A stretch of DNA of 64,000 nt from Curtobacterium sp. MCJR17_020 (GCF_003234365.2 NZ_CP126260.1:930001-994000); one strand, 5' to 3'. Counted from the first letter of the stretch, positions 24,478 through 33,875 are shown. Notes: generated from the letters alone by a model not told the origin. Program-made: numbers and translations.

Positions 24478-25026
24478 ATGCCCCGAAAGGACACGTCGAT
24501 CAGCAAGGCGATGTCGCACGCGTTGCGGCACGAACCGGGTGCGTACGGGCTGGAGCTCGGCGCCGACGGGAGCGTCCCGCTCGCAGATCTCGCCGGAGCC
24601 TTGGCGCGGTCGGGCGTGGACGCAACGGTGGAGGACTTGCGCCGCATCGTCGCCGAGTCTGACAAGCAGCGCTTCGCGGTGGAGGGTGACCTGATCCGCG
24701 CACAGTACGGCCACTCGACCGACGAGCGCATCGTGAAGCCAACGATCGTGCCGCGACCGGTGCTCTGGCACGCGACTTCTCCCGCGGCGGCTGAGTCGAT
24801 CCTGCGCGATGGTCTCTTGCCCATGGGGCGCCAGTACGCGCATCTGACGACTGATCGAGAGCTGGCGATGCAAGCGGGTCGACGCAAGTCTCCCGCTCCC
24901 GTCCTGCTGCGGGTCGATGCGGGTCGCGCGCACCGGGAAGGCATCGAGTTCTCGGAAGGCCACGACCGCGTCACGCTGGCGTTGGTCATCCCGCCGCGCT
25001 ACATCACCGCAGCTGCCGAGGCCTGA
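24478..25026 (+). CDS. kptA: RNA 2'-phosphotransferase (Tpt1/KptA family)
   Basis: 182 residues, the size of bacterial KptA. Family hallmarks are SHALRHEPGAYGLELGADGSV, VAESDKQRFAVEG, IRAQYGHS, LWHATSPAAAESILRDGL, RQYAHLTTD and the C-terminal LRVDAGRAHREGIEF. The enzyme moves a 2'-phosphate from RNA to NAD+. In yeast it finishes tRNA splicing; in bacteria its substrate is unclear. It lies three bases after the immunity gene and is evidently in the same transcript, an unusual partnership described in the findings. Confidence 0.9.
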   Translation: MPRKDTSISKAMSHALRHEPGAYGLELGADGSVPLADLAGALARSGVDATVEDLRRIVAESDKQRFAVEGDLIRAQYGHSTDERIVKPTIVPRPVLWHATSPAAAESILRDGLLPMGRQYAHLTTDRELAMQAGRRKSPAPVLLRVDAGRAHREGIEFSEGHDRVTLALVIPPRYITAAAEA

Positions 25027-25041
25027 TCCACGGGGTGACGG

Positions 25042-26304
25042 TCAGTCCTCGTCGACCGCCCCCACCAGCTCCGGCGCCGTGAGCAACCGCGGCTCGTCCT
25101 CGATCGACGCCGGGTCCGCGATCACCTTCGACTCGTCGAGCAGCGACAACCGACGGGCGCTCGGCAGCACCTGCCGTTCGAGCGAGCCCACGAACCGGTT
25201 GTAGTCGACGACGGAGCCCCGGATCGAACGACCGAGCTTGTCGACGTGCCCCGCCATAGTGGACAGCCGGCCGTAGAGCTCGCGCGAGACGCGAAAGAGC
25301 TCGTGCGCCTCTTGGGAGACGACGTCCTGCTGCCACGAGAACGCGACCGTCTTCAACACGGACCACAGGGTCACGGGAGAAGCGAGTGCGATGCGCTTGC
25401 GGAAGGCGTGGTCGAGCAGGCCGGGGTCGGCGGCGAGGGCGCTCGAGATGAGCGACTCGGACGGGATGAAGGCGACGGTGAGCTCGGGGGAGGCGTCGTA
25501 GCCGGTCCAGTACTCGCGCGCGGCCAGGGCGTCGACGTGCGCGCGGAGCGCCTTGACGTGCTGCCCGATGAGCGCGTCGCGGCGGGCCCCCTCGGCTCCG
25601 GTGGCGGTCGCCGGGATCTCGGCGGCCTGCAGGTAGGCGCTGAACGGCACCTTGGCGTCGACGGCGATGGTCTTGCCGCCGGGCAGGTGCACGACCATGT
25701 CGGGTCGGGCTGTGCCGGCCGAGGTGATGACCGACGACTGCACGTCGAAGTCGACCCGCTCGAGCAACCCGGCGGCCTCGACCACGTTGCGCAGCTGCGT
25801 CTCGCCCCACACCCCGCGGGTGCTGTTCGACGACAGGGCGCTGGCCAGGGTGTCGGCCGTGGCACGCAGACGTTCCTCGGACTCGGCGGCCGACCGCAGC
25901 TGCGCGGACAGGGCGCCGTACTGCTCGCTGCGGGACTGCTCGAGCTCGGCGATCTTCGTGCGCATCACGTCGAGGGTCTGCGCGACGGGGCTGAGCGCGG
26001 ACAGCACCTTCGACTCGTTCTGGTTCCGGGCGGAGTCGGCGCCGTGCATGCGCTGCACGAGGTGCTCGAGCTCGGCGGCGCGGCGTTCGAGGGAGTCGAC
26101 CTGGCGGCGGTACTGGGCGTCCTGTGCGTCGAGGCGCTCCTCGGCGTCGCGGCGGACCTCGTCGAGCCGCGTGCGGAGCGCCTCGGCGCTCGCGCGCGCC
26201 GCTGCGGCGTCGACGCCGGCGCGCGACCGTGCGAGCGACCAGGCGACCACCGCACCGACGGCGATGCCGATCACGAGACCGATGACCAGGGCGAGGATCT
26301 GCAT
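25042..26304 (-). CDS. rmuC: DNA recombination protein RmuC
   Basis: 420 residues. An N-terminal membrane helix (about 2-23) precedes a long coiled coil (about 25-135, rich in Arg/Ala/Glu). The RmuC nuclease-like core contains TRGVWGETQLRNVVEAAGLLERVDFDVQ, PDMVVHLPGGKTIAVDAKVPFSAYL and VAFIPSESLISSAL. The family limits inversions between short repeats in E. coli; biochemistry is sparse. The ATG at 26304 places the membrane helix at the very N-terminus; the frame is open further upstream but unlike the family. Confidence 0.93.
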   Translation of the reverse strand: MQILALVIGLVIGIAVGAVVAWSLARSRAGVDAAAARASAEALRTRLDEVRRDAEERLDAQDAQYRRQVDSLERRAAELEHLVQRMHGADSARNQNESKVLSALSPVAQTLDVMRTKIAELEQSRSEQYGALSAQLRSAAESEERLRATADTLASALSSNSTRGVWGETQLRNVVEAAGLLERVDFDVQSSVITSAGTARPDMVVHLPGGKTIAVDAKVPFSAYLQAAEIPATATGAEGARRDALIGQHVKALRAHVDALAAREYWTGYDASPELTVAFIPSESLISSALAADPGLLDHAFRKRIALASPVTLWSVLKTVAFSWQQDVVSQEAHELFRVSRELYGRLSTMAGHVDKLGRSIRGSVVDYNRFVGSLERQVLPSARRLSLLDESKVIADPASIEDEPRLLTAPELVGAVDED

Positions 26305-26413
26305 GTCGTGACCTTGGCAGGACCCACCGACACCGCGCCTCCCGGCACACCGACGCGCCCGCAGAACCGGCGTGACCGGCAACACGGGACCAGCGCAGCA
26401 GGCCTCGAATCCC

Positions 26414-26425
26414 ATGTCATGACAT
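26414..26425. promoter_or_regulatory. Candidate GntR/IolR operator before iolC
   Basis: The perfect palindrome ATGTCATGACAT overlaps the -35 hexamer (ATGACA, 26419-26424), which lies 17 bases before the -10 box. Its core TGTCATGACA fits the KGWCHTRACA motif reported for the GntR-type repressor IolR of Corynebacterium glutamicum. Confidence 0.65.
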
Positions 26426-26441
26426 TAGGGCAAACAGGGTG

Positions 26442-26447
26442 TACAGT
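26442..26447 (+). promoter_or_regulatory. -10 box of the inositol operon
   Basis: TACAGT with ATGACA 17 bases upstream forms a good sigma-70-type promoter; the leader to iolC is about 40 bases. Confidence 0.6.
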
Positions 26448-26493
26448 CGTGAACGTCCGCCGATGAAGCCGCACGGAAGGTCCACCACGTCGC

Positions 26494-27525
26494 ATGACGA
26501 ACCCCGCTCCCCACGCCTACGACGTGATCACGATGGGACGCGTCAGCGTCGACATCTACCCGCAGCAGACCGGCCCGCTCGAAGACGTCACGACGTTCTC
26601 GAAGTCCGTCGGCGGCAGCGCGACCAACGTCGCCATCGCCGCCGCTCGCCACGGCGCGGACGCCGCGATCATCACCCGCACCGGCAACGACCCGTTCGGC
26701 CGGTACATCGCCCGCACCCTGCCGGAGTTCGGCGTCGCGAACGCCTTCGTCGAGACGGTCGAGGGGCTGAACACCCCCGTCGCGTTCTGCGAGATCTTCC
26801 CGCCGGACGACTTCCCGCTGTACTTCTACCGGGCCCCGAAGGCGCCGGACCTGATGATCACGGCGAAGTCCCTGCCGCTGCACGAGATCGAGCGGGCGAA
26901 GATCTTCTGGACCACGGTGACCGGCCTGAGCGAAGAGCCGAGCCGCAGCGCACACCACACCGCGTTCCAGGCGCGGAGCGCCGCCGACGCCCCGACAGCA
27001 CTGCACACCGTCTTGGACCTGGACTACCGCTCGATGTTCTGGTCGAGCCCCGAGGCCGCGACGCGCGAGGTCGCCGTCGCCCTCGAACACGCCACGGTCG
27101 CCGTCGGCAACCGCGAGGAGTGCGAGGTTGCCGTCGGTGAGACCGACCCGGTCCGCGCTGCCGACGCCCTGCTCGAGCGCGGGGTCGAGGTCGCCATCGT
27201 CAAGCAGGGCCCCAAGGGCGTGCTGGCGAAGACCCGCGACGAGTTCGTCGAGTTCCGCCCGCACCACATCGACGTCGTCAACGGGCTCGGCTCCGGTGAC
27301 GGCTTCGGCGGCGCGCTGACCCACGGCCTGCTGCAGGGCTGGGGCCTCGAGCGGATCCTCGCCTTCTGCAACGCCGCCGGCGCCATCGTCGCGACCCGGT
27401 TCGAGTGCTCGACGGCGATGCCCACGAGCGACGAGATCGAGCAGTTCCTGACCGACAACCCCGCCGAGGGAACGACGCACACGAGCACGGGTGCGACCAA
27501 CACCGAGGAGAAGACCCATGCCTGA
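26494..27525 (+). CDS. iolC: 5-dehydro-2-deoxygluconokinase
   Basis: A 343-residue PfkB-family sugar kinase. The N-terminal MGRVSVDIYPQQTGPLEDVTTFSKSVGGSATNVAIAAAR and the C-terminal NGLGSGDGFGGALTHGLLQ (catalytic Asp, anion hole) are diagnostic. GRVSVDIYP is typical of IolC within the family. It phosphorylates 2-deoxy-5-keto-D-gluconate in myo-inositol breakdown. It is the first gene of the operon and overlaps the next gene by eight bases. The C-terminal Thr/Glu-rich tail (EGTTHTSTGATNTEEKTHA) is probably disordered. Confidence 0.95.
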   Translation: MTNPAPHAYDVITMGRVSVDIYPQQTGPLEDVTTFSKSVGGSATNVAIAAARHGADAAIITRTGNDPFGRYIARTLPEFGVANAFVETVEGLNTPVAFCEIFPPDDFPLYFYRAPKAPDLMITAKSLPLHEIERAKIFWTTVTGLSEEPSRSAHHTAFQARSAADAPTALHTVLDLDYRSMFWSSPEAATREVAVALEHATVAVGNREECEVAVGETDPVRAADALLERGVEVAIVKQGPKGVLAKTRDEFVEFRPHHIDVVNGLGSGDGFGGALTHGLLQGWGLERILAFCNAAGAIVATRFECSTAMPTSDEIEQFLTDNPAEGTTHTSTGATNTEEKTHA

Positions 27526-28474
27526 GATCAGCCCCGCTGACTTCCAGCGCCTCCGGGACATCCGCGCCGGACAGCCCGAACTGGTGCGGTCCGTGCTCGA
27601 CGCTCGGCACAAGCGCTCCCTGCTCGCCGACGACGGCAAGCTCTTCATCGTCGCCGCCGACCACCCGGCACGCGGTGCCCTGGCGGTCCGGAACGACGAG
27701 TCCGCCATGGCCGACCGCTACGACCTGCTCGAGCGGCTCGTCACGGCGCTCGGTCGCCCCGGCGTCGACGGGGTGCTCGGGACGCCCGACATCCTCGAGG
27801 ACCTGGCACTGCTCGGCGCCCTCGACGGCAAGGTCGTCGTCGGGTCGATGAACCGCGGCGGGCTGCGCGGCGCGACGTTCGAGATGGACGACCGCTACAC
27901 CGCCTACTCGGCGCAGGCGATCAAGGACTCCGGGCTCGACTTCGCCAAGCTCCTGGTGCGCATCGCGCTCGAGGACGCGGGCACGGCCCCGACGCTCGAG
28001 GCCACGGCCCGCGCCGTCAGCGAGGCCGCCGCACTCCAGCTGCCGATCATGCTCGAGCCGTTCATGTCCGCGTGGCAGGACGGCCGGGTCGTGAACGACC
28101 TGACCGCCGACGCCGTCATCACCTCGATGGCGATCGCCGCGGGCTTGGGGGAGTCCAGCGCCTACAGCTGGTTGAAGATCCCGGTCGTCGACGACATGGA
28201 GCGGGTGATGGCGGCGACGACGCTGCCGACGCTCCTGCTCGGTGGCGACCCGTCGAGCAAGCCGCTCGAGACGTACGCCAAGTGGGCCGACGCCCTCGCA
28301 CTCCCCGGCGTGCGCGGTCTGGTCGTCGGCCGGACCCTGCTCTACCCGCCGGACGGCGACGTCGCCACCGCGGTCGACGTGGCCGCCGGCCTCGTCCACA
28401 CCGGGAGCGCCGGCACCGCGAACGCCGGCACCACGCACGAAGAAGCCACCACACTCGAAGGAAGCAACGCATGA
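27518..28474 (+). CDS. Cgl0159-family (beta/alpha)8 aldolase-like protein
   Basis: 318 residues, start ATG behind GAGGAGAAG inside the end of iolC. KLFIVAADHPARGAL, VDGVLGTPDILEDLALLGAL, VVVGSMNRGG and DFAKLLVRIALEDAG match the Cgl0159/deoxyribose-phosphate-aldolase-like barrel family found in actinobacterial iol operons. A canonical IolJ is not present in this window, so this is the best candidate for cleaving 2-deoxy-5-keto-gluconate-6-phosphate to dihydroxyacetone phosphate and malonate semialdehyde. That role is inferred from position and fold. Confidence 0.85.
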   Translation: MPEISPADFQRLRDIRAGQPELVRSVLDARHKRSLLADDGKLFIVAADHPARGALAVRNDESAMADRYDLLERLVTALGRPGVDGVLGTPDILEDLALLGALDGKVVVGSMNRGGLRGATFEMDDRYTAYSAQAIKDSGLDFAKLLVRIALEDAGTAPTLEATARAVSEAAALQLPIMLEPFMSAWQDGRVVNDLTADAVITSMAIAAGLGESSAYSWLKIPVVDDMERVMAATTLPTLLLGGDPSSKPLETYAKWADALALPGVRGLVVGRTLLYPPDGDVATAVDVAAGLVHTGSAGTANAGTTHEEATTLEGSNA

Positions 28475-29982
28475 CCACCACGGAGACCGCCACCACCACC
28501 GTCGGCCACTGGATCGGCGGCAAGCACGTCGAGTCCGCGTCGGGCAACAGCGCCCCCGTGTACGACCCGGCCCTGGGCGTCGCGACGAAGCAGGTCGCCC
28601 TGGCGAACGAGGACGAGATCCAGGCCGCCATCGCGAGTGCCAAGGCGGCGTTCCCGGCGTGGAGCAACCTGTCGCTCACCAAGCGCCAGCAGATCCTCTT
28701 CTCGTTCCGCGAGATCCTGAACCGCGACAAGGGCGAGCTCGCCGAGATCATCACGAGCGAGCACGGCAAGGTCATCGACGACGCCCTGGGTGAGATCGCC
28801 CGTGGGCAGGAGGTCGTGGAGCTCGCGACGAACATCCCGAGCCTGCTCAAGGGCGAGTTCTCCGACCAGGTCTCGACCGGCATCGACGTGTACTCGATCC
28901 GGCAGCCGCTCGGCGTCGTGGGCATCATCAGCCCCTTCAACTTCCCGGCGATGGTGCCGCTGTGGTTCCTGCCGATCGCGATCGCCGCGGGCAACACCGT
29001 CGTGCTGAAGCCGTCCGAGAAGGACCCGAGCGCCGCCATCTGGCTCGCCGAGAAGTTCTCCGAGGCCGGTCTGCCCGACGGTGTCTTCAACGTCCTCAAC
29101 GGCGACAAGCTCTCGGTCGACGGCCTGCTCACGAGCCCCGACGTCGAGTCGATCTCGTTCGTCGGGTCCACGCCGATCGCGCAGTACGTCTACGAGACCG
29201 GCACGAAGCACGGCAAGCGCGTGCAGGCCCTGGGCGGCGCGAAGAACCACATGCTGGTGCTGCCGGACGCCGACCTCGACCTGGTCGCGGACAACGCCAT
29301 CAACGCGGGCTTCGGCTCCGCCGGTGAGCGCTGCATGGCGATCTCGGTCGTCGTCGCCGTCGAGCCCGTGGCGGACGAGCTCATCCAGAAGATCAAGGAC
29401 CGCGCGGCCACCCTGCGCATCGGCGACGGTCGTCGCGGATGCGACATGGGCCCGCTCGTCACGAAGCAGCACCGCGACAAGGTCGCCTCGTACATCGAGG
29501 TCGCAGAGCAGGACGGTGCGGTGGTTGTGGTGGACGGCCGCACCGTCCGACCCGACGGCGACGAGAACGGCTTCTGGCTGGGCCCGACGCTGATCGACCA
29601 GGTCCCCACCACGAGCCGCGTCTACACCGAGGAGATCTTCGGCCCGGTGCTGAGCGTCGTCCGCGTCGCCACGTACGACGAGGGCCTCGAGCTCATCAAC
29701 TCGGGTGCGTACGGCAACGGGACCGCCATCTTCACCAACGACGGTGGGGCGGCGCGTCGTTTCCAGCGCGACGTGCAGGTCGGCATGATCGGCATCAACG
29801 TCCCGATCCCCGTGCCGGTCGCGTACTTCTCGTTCGGCGGCTGGAAGAACTCGCTGTTCGGTGACCACAAGGCGTACGGCGCCGACGGCGTGAGCTTCTT
29901 CACCCGCCAGAAGGCGATCACGAGCCGCTGGCTCGACCCGTCGCACGGCGGCATCAACCTCGGCTTCCCGTCGAACAACTGA
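28471..29982 (+). CDS. iolA: Methylmalonate-semialdehyde dehydrogenase (CoA-acylating)
   Basis: A 503-residue aldehyde dehydrogenase. Catalytic C288 lies in GSAGERCMAISVVVAV. ISPFNFPAMVPLWFLPIAIAAGNTVVLKPSEKDP and GINVPIPVPVAYFSFGGWKNSLFGD are the MmsA/IolA-specific signatures. It converts malonate semialdehyde to acetyl-CoA plus CO2, closing inositol catabolism; it can also act on methylmalonate semialdehyde. It overlaps the previous gene by four bases (ATGA). Confidence 0.95.
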   Translation: MTTTETATTTVGHWIGGKHVESASGNSAPVYDPALGVATKQVALANEDEIQAAIASAKAAFPAWSNLSLTKRQQILFSFREILNRDKGELAEIITSEHGKVIDDALGEIARGQEVVELATNIPSLLKGEFSDQVSTGIDVYSIRQPLGVVGIISPFNFPAMVPLWFLPIAIAAGNTVVLKPSEKDPSAAIWLAEKFSEAGLPDGVFNVLNGDKLSVDGLLTSPDVESISFVGSTPIAQYVYETGTKHGKRVQALGGAKNHMLVLPDADLDLVADNAINAGFGSAGERCMAISVVVAVEPVADELIQKIKDRAATLRIGDGRRGCDMGPLVTKQHRDKVASYIEVAEQDGAVVVVDGRTVRPDGDENGFWLGPTLIDQVPTTSRVYTEEIFGPVLSVVRVATYDEGLELINSGAYGNGTAIFTNDGGAARRFQRDVQVGMIGINVPIPVPVAYFSFGGWKNSLFGDHKAYGADGVSFFTRQKAITSRWLDPSHGGINLGFPSNN

Positions 29983-29990
29983 GCCGCAGC

Positions 29991-30923
29991 ATGGCGAACG
30001 AACAGCACGAGCACGACCAGTGGTTCATCCCGAAGGGGAGCCGGCCGGAGGCCGGCTGGACCGACGTCGTCGACGGTCGCATCGCAGGATGGGCGCACAC
30101 CGGGCTCCGGACCGGCACCCTGACGGACGGTGACCCGACCGGTACGCGCGAGTTGCGCCTCCCGGCCGACGCCGTGGAACGCATCGTCGTGCCGCTCGCC
30201 GGGTCGTTCCACGTGACCCACGCGGGCGCCGCCGGTGACGGCGAGCAGGCCCTGCAGGGGCGCGCGAGCGTCTTCGAGGGCCCCACCGACGTCCTGTACC
30301 TGGGGTCCGGCACCGCGGCGACGATCACCGGCGCAGGCCGGTTCGCGGTCGCCGAGGCGCCCACCGACACCGTCAAGCCGACCACGTACGTGGCCCGGCA
30401 GGACGTGCCGGTGGAGCTCCGCGGTGCCGGGCAGTCCAGCCGCCAGGTGCACAACTTCGGCACCCCGGCCGCACTCGATGCCGACAAGTTCATCGTGTGC
30501 GAGGTGATCACGCCGGCCGGCAACTGGTCGTCGTACCCGCCGCACAAGCACGACACGAACGTGCCGGGCCAGGAGTCGAACCTCGAGGAGATCTACTACT
30601 ACGAGTCCGCGGTGGCCCGCGGCGTCTCGGCTCCGACCACCGCCGACCCGTTCGCGCTGCACCGCACGTACGCATCGGACGACCGTCCGATCGACGAGTT
30701 CCGCGAAGTGCGCACCGGCGACGTCGCGCTGGTGCCGCACGGCTGGCACGGCCCCGCCGTCGCTGCTCCGGGCTACGACATGTACTACCTGAACGTGATG
30801 GCCGGGCCCGACCCGGAGCGCGTCTGGAACATCACCGACGACCCGGCGCACGGCTGGGTCCGCCAGGTGTGGGAGAGCGAGCAGCTCGACCCGCGCCTGC
30901 CCTACGAAAGGAAGCAGGCGTGA
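29991..30923 (+). CDS. iolB: 5-deoxy-glucuronate isomerase
   Basis: A 310-residue bicupin of the KduI/IolB family. VITPAGNWSSYPPHKHDTN carries the metal-binding histidines, followed by NLEEIYYYE and the C-terminal GWHGPAVAAPGYDMYYLNVMAGP. It isomerises 5-deoxy-glucuronate to 2-deoxy-5-keto-D-gluconate, the IolC substrate. Its stop overlaps the GTG of iolD. Confidence 0.95.
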   Translation: MANEQHEHDQWFIPKGSRPEAGWTDVVDGRIAGWAHTGLRTGTLTDGDPTGTRELRLPADAVERIVVPLAGSFHVTHAGAAGDGEQALQGRASVFEGPTDVLYLGSGTAATITGAGRFAVAEAPTDTVKPTTYVARQDVPVELRGAGQSSRQVHNFGTPAALDADKFIVCEVITPAGNWSSYPPHKHDTNVPGQESNLEEIYYYESAVARGVSAPTTADPFALHRTYASDDRPIDEFREVRTGDVALVPHGWHGPAVAAPGYDMYYLNVMAGPDPERVWNITDDPAHGWVRQVWESEQLDPRLPYERKQA

Positions 30924-32848
30924 CCACCACCACGCGCCGGATGACCGTCGGCCAGGCACTCGTCGAGTTCCTGGCGAACCAGTGGACCGTCGACGGCGAC
31001 GTCCGCGAATGCACCATCCCGGGGATCTTCGGCATCTTCGGGCACGGCAACGTCGCCGGCGTCGGACAGGCCATCAAGCAGCTCCACGTCGAACAGCCCG
31101 GCCTGCTGCCGTACCACCAGGCCCGCAACGAGCAGGCGATGGTGCACGAGGCCGTCGGCTTCGCCCGCATGCACCGCCGCCGTGCGACCTTCGCCGCGAC
31201 GGCGTCGGTCGGCCCGGGCGCCGCGAACATGCTCACCGCCGCGGCGCTCGCGACGACGAACCGGCTGCCCGCGCTGCTCCTGCCGTCGGACACGTTCGCG
31301 ACGCGGACCACCGACCCGGTGCTCCAGCAGATCGAGCTGCCGCACGACACCTCGATCCAGGTGACGGACGCGTTCCGTCCGCTGTCGCGCTACTTCGACC
31401 GCGTCGAGCGCCCCGAGCAGCTGTTCTCGATCGCCCTCGCCGCGATGCGCGTGCTCACCGACCCGGCCGAGACCGGTGCCGTGACGATCGCTCTGCCCGA
31501 GGACGTGCAGGCCGAGGAGTTCGACGTCCCCGTCGCGTTCCTGCAGCCGCGCGAGTGGCACATCCGTCGGCCGCTGCCCGAGCACGGGCCGCTGGCGCGT
31601 GCGGTCGCCGCCATCCGGGGCGCGCAGCGTCCGGTGATCGTCGCGGGCGGTGGCGTGCTGTACTCCGGCGCGGAGCGCGAGCTCGCGGCCTTCGTCGAGG
31701 CCACCGGCATCCCGGTCGGCACCTCGCAGGCCGGCGGTGGCTCGCTCGTCTGGGACCACCCGCAGTACCTCGGTGGCATCGGCGCGACCGGCACGGCCGC
31801 CGCGAACGCGGTCGCCGCGCAGGCGGACGTCGTGATCGGGATCGGCACGCGCTACAGCGACTTCACGACCGCGTCGCGGACCGCGTTCCAGAACCCGGAC
31901 GTCACGTTCGTGAACGTCAACGTGGCCGCGTTCGACGCGTACAAGCACGGTTCGCAGCTGCCGCTGATCGCGGATGCCCGGGAGGCCCTGGTCGCGTTGA
32001 CCGCGGCGCTCGCGTCGTCCGGGTCGTCACCCGCAGAGCCCGCGTTCGTCGTCGACGCCGCCTACGCTGCGGAGATCGCGTCGCTGAAGGCGGCGTGGGA
32101 CGCAGCCGTCGACGGCGCGTTCGCGCCGTCCGGCGCCGACCTGCCCGGTCAGCCGGAGATCATCGGCGCCGTGCAGGCGGTGTCCGACCCGCGCGACGTC
32201 GTCATCCAGGCGGCCGGCTCGCTGCCCGGCGACCTGCACAAACTCTGGCGCGTGCAGGACGCCCTCGGCTACCACGTCGAGTACGCGTTCTCGTGCATGG
32301 GCTACGAGATCGCCGGCGGCATCGGCGTCCGTCGTGGCGCCCCGGACCGCGACGCGATCGTCATGGTCGGCGACGGCAGCTACCTCATGCTGCACACCGA
32401 GCTCGTCACCGCCGTGGCCGAGGGCATCAAGATCATCGTCGTGCTCATCCAGAACCACGGGTACGCGTCGATCGGGCACCTGTCCGAGACCGTCGGGTCC
32501 GAGCGCTACGGCACGAAGTACCGCTACCTGGACGAGACGCAGTCGTTCGACAACGGCGACCCGCTGCCCGTCGACCTCGCGGCGAACGCGCGGTCGTACG
32601 GCGTCGACGTGATCGAGGTCCAGCCCGGCCCGGACAGCATCGAGGACCTCAAGGCCGCGCTGCGTCAGGCGAAGGCGAACGACCACACCACCCTCGTGCA
32701 CATCAACTCGGACCCGCTGGTCTACGCCCCCGAGGGCGACGGCTGGTGGGACGTGCCGGTCGCGCAGACCTCGACGCTGTCGAGCACGCAGACCGCCCGC
32801 GCCGAGTACGAGCAGCAGGTCGCCGCCCAGCGCCCGCTGCTCGGCTGA
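30920..32848 (+). CDS. iolD: 3D-(3,5/4)-trihydroxycyclohexane-1,2-dione hydrolase
   Basis: A 642-residue thiamine-diphosphate enzyme. The N-terminal Pyr domain has GIFGIFGHGNVAGVGQA and HQARNEQAMVHEAVGFAR (catalytic Glu). The central domain contains PVIVAGGGVLYSGA. The C-terminal PP domain carries the ThDP motif VGDGSYLMLHTELVTAVAEG ending near NHGYASIG. It opens the inositol ring to 5-deoxy-glucuronate. The start is a GTG coupled to the iolB stop. Confidence 0.96.
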   Translation: MTTTTRRMTVGQALVEFLANQWTVDGDVRECTIPGIFGIFGHGNVAGVGQAIKQLHVEQPGLLPYHQARNEQAMVHEAVGFARMHRRRATFAATASVGPGAANMLTAAALATTNRLPALLLPSDTFATRTTDPVLQQIELPHDTSIQVTDAFRPLSRYFDRVERPEQLFSIALAAMRVLTDPAETGAVTIALPEDVQAEEFDVPVAFLQPREWHIRRPLPEHGPLARAVAAIRGAQRPVIVAGGGVLYSGAERELAAFVEATGIPVGTSQAGGGSLVWDHPQYLGGIGATGTAAANAVAAQADVVIGIGTRYSDFTTASRTAFQNPDVTFVNVNVAAFDAYKHGSQLPLIADAREALVALTAALASSGSSPAEPAFVVDAAYAAEIASLKAAWDAAVDGAFAPSGADLPGQPEIIGAVQAVSDPRDVVIQAAGSLPGDLHKLWRVQDALGYHVEYAFSCMGYEIAGGIGVRRGAPDRDAIVMVGDGSYLMLHTELVTAVAEGIKIIVVLIQNHGYASIGHLSETVGSERYGTKYRYLDETQSFDNGDPLPVDLAANARSYGVDVIEVQPGPDSIEDLKAALRQAKANDHTTLVHINSDPLVYAPEGDGWWDVPVAQTSTLSSTQTARAEYEQQVAAQRPLLG

Positions 32849-32898
32849 GCACCACCGTCCACCACACGCACCACACCCAGAGAGCAGACGACGACGTC

Positions 32899-33825
32899 AT
32901 GACCGACACCGCCACCGCAACCGACGCCATCCGGATCGGCACCGCCCCCGACTCGTGGGGCGTCTGGTTCCCCGACGACCCCAACCAGGTGCCGTGGAAG
33001 CGCTTCCTCGACGAAGCGGCCGCCGCCGGGTACGAGTGGATCGAGCTCGGACCGTACGGCTACCTGCCGACCGACCCGTCGCAGCTGTCGGACGAGCTCG
33101 AGTCGCGCGGGCTGAAGCTCTCCGCCGGCACGGTGTTCACCGGCTTCCACAAGGGCGAGGACCAGTTCCAGCGTGCCTGGGACCAGGCCGTGGCGGTCGC
33201 GGGTCTGGCGGCGAAGCTCGGCGCCCAGCACCTCGTGACGATCCCGGACCTGTGGCGCTCGGACGCCACGGAAGAGGTCCTCGAGTCGCGCACCCTGACC
33301 GACGAGCAGTGGGACCGCCTCGGCAAGGGCCACGACCAGCTCGGCAAGGCGCTGCTCGAGGAGTACGGCGTCCACCAGCAGTTCCACACGCACGCGGACA
33401 GCCACGTCGGCACCTACAAGGAGACCGTGCGGTTCCTGTCGGAGACGGATCCGGCGTACACGAACCTCTGCCTCGACACCGGCCACTTCGCGTACTACGG
33501 CGGCGACAACCTCAAGCTCATCGCCGCGCACCCGGAGCGCATCGGCTACCTGCACCTCAAGCAGGTCGACACCGACCTGCTGTTCGACGTGCTGAAGAAC
33601 GACGTGCCGTTCGCCACCGCCGTGTCGCAGGGGATCATGACCGAGCCGCCGCACGGTACCCCCGAGCTCGGCCCGATCATCGAGGCCGTCGCGATGATCA
33701 ACCCGGACGTCTTCGGCATCGTCGAGCAGGACATGTACGGCTGCTCGGTCGACGCCCCCGGCCCGATCGCCGAGCGCACCTTCCAGCACATCTTCGGTTC
33801 CACGTCCGCCGCCCGCGTGTCCTGA
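32899..33825 (+). CDS. iolE: Inosose dehydratase-like TIM-barrel enzyme
   Basis: A 308-residue xylose-isomerase-like (AP endonuclease 2) barrel. IRIGTAPDSWGVWFPDD is the IolE signature. HTHADSHVG, LCLDTGHFAYYGGDN and YLHLKQVD supply the metal ligands. IolE dehydrates 2-keto-myo-inositol to the diketone used by IolD. It lies 50 bases after iolD. Length and order match C. glutamicum iolE. Confidence 0.92.
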   Translation: MTDTATATDAIRIGTAPDSWGVWFPDDPNQVPWKRFLDEAAAAGYEWIELGPYGYLPTDPSQLSDELESRGLKLSAGTVFTGFHKGEDQFQRAWDQAVAVAGLAAKLGAQHLVTIPDLWRSDATEEVLESRTLTDEQWDRLGKGHDQLGKALLEEYGVHQQFHTHADSHVGTYKETVRFLSETDPAYTNLCLDTGHFAYYGGDNLKLIAAHPERIGYLHLKQVDTDLLFDVLKNDVPFATAVSQGIMTEPPHGTPELGPIIEAVAMINPDVFGIVEQDMYGCSVDAPGPIAERTFQHIFGSTSAARVS

Positions 33826-33875
33826 CCGGCCCCAACAGCCGTCCACGCAGCGTCATCTACCCCAGGAGCACCGCC

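Noticed and set aside
24478..25026. KptA as the toxin of the cassette with the preceding gene as its antitoxin
   Set aside because: The upstream polymorphic protein already carries a toxin-like tip and overlaps the immunity gene, so KptA is more likely an added function; not excluded.
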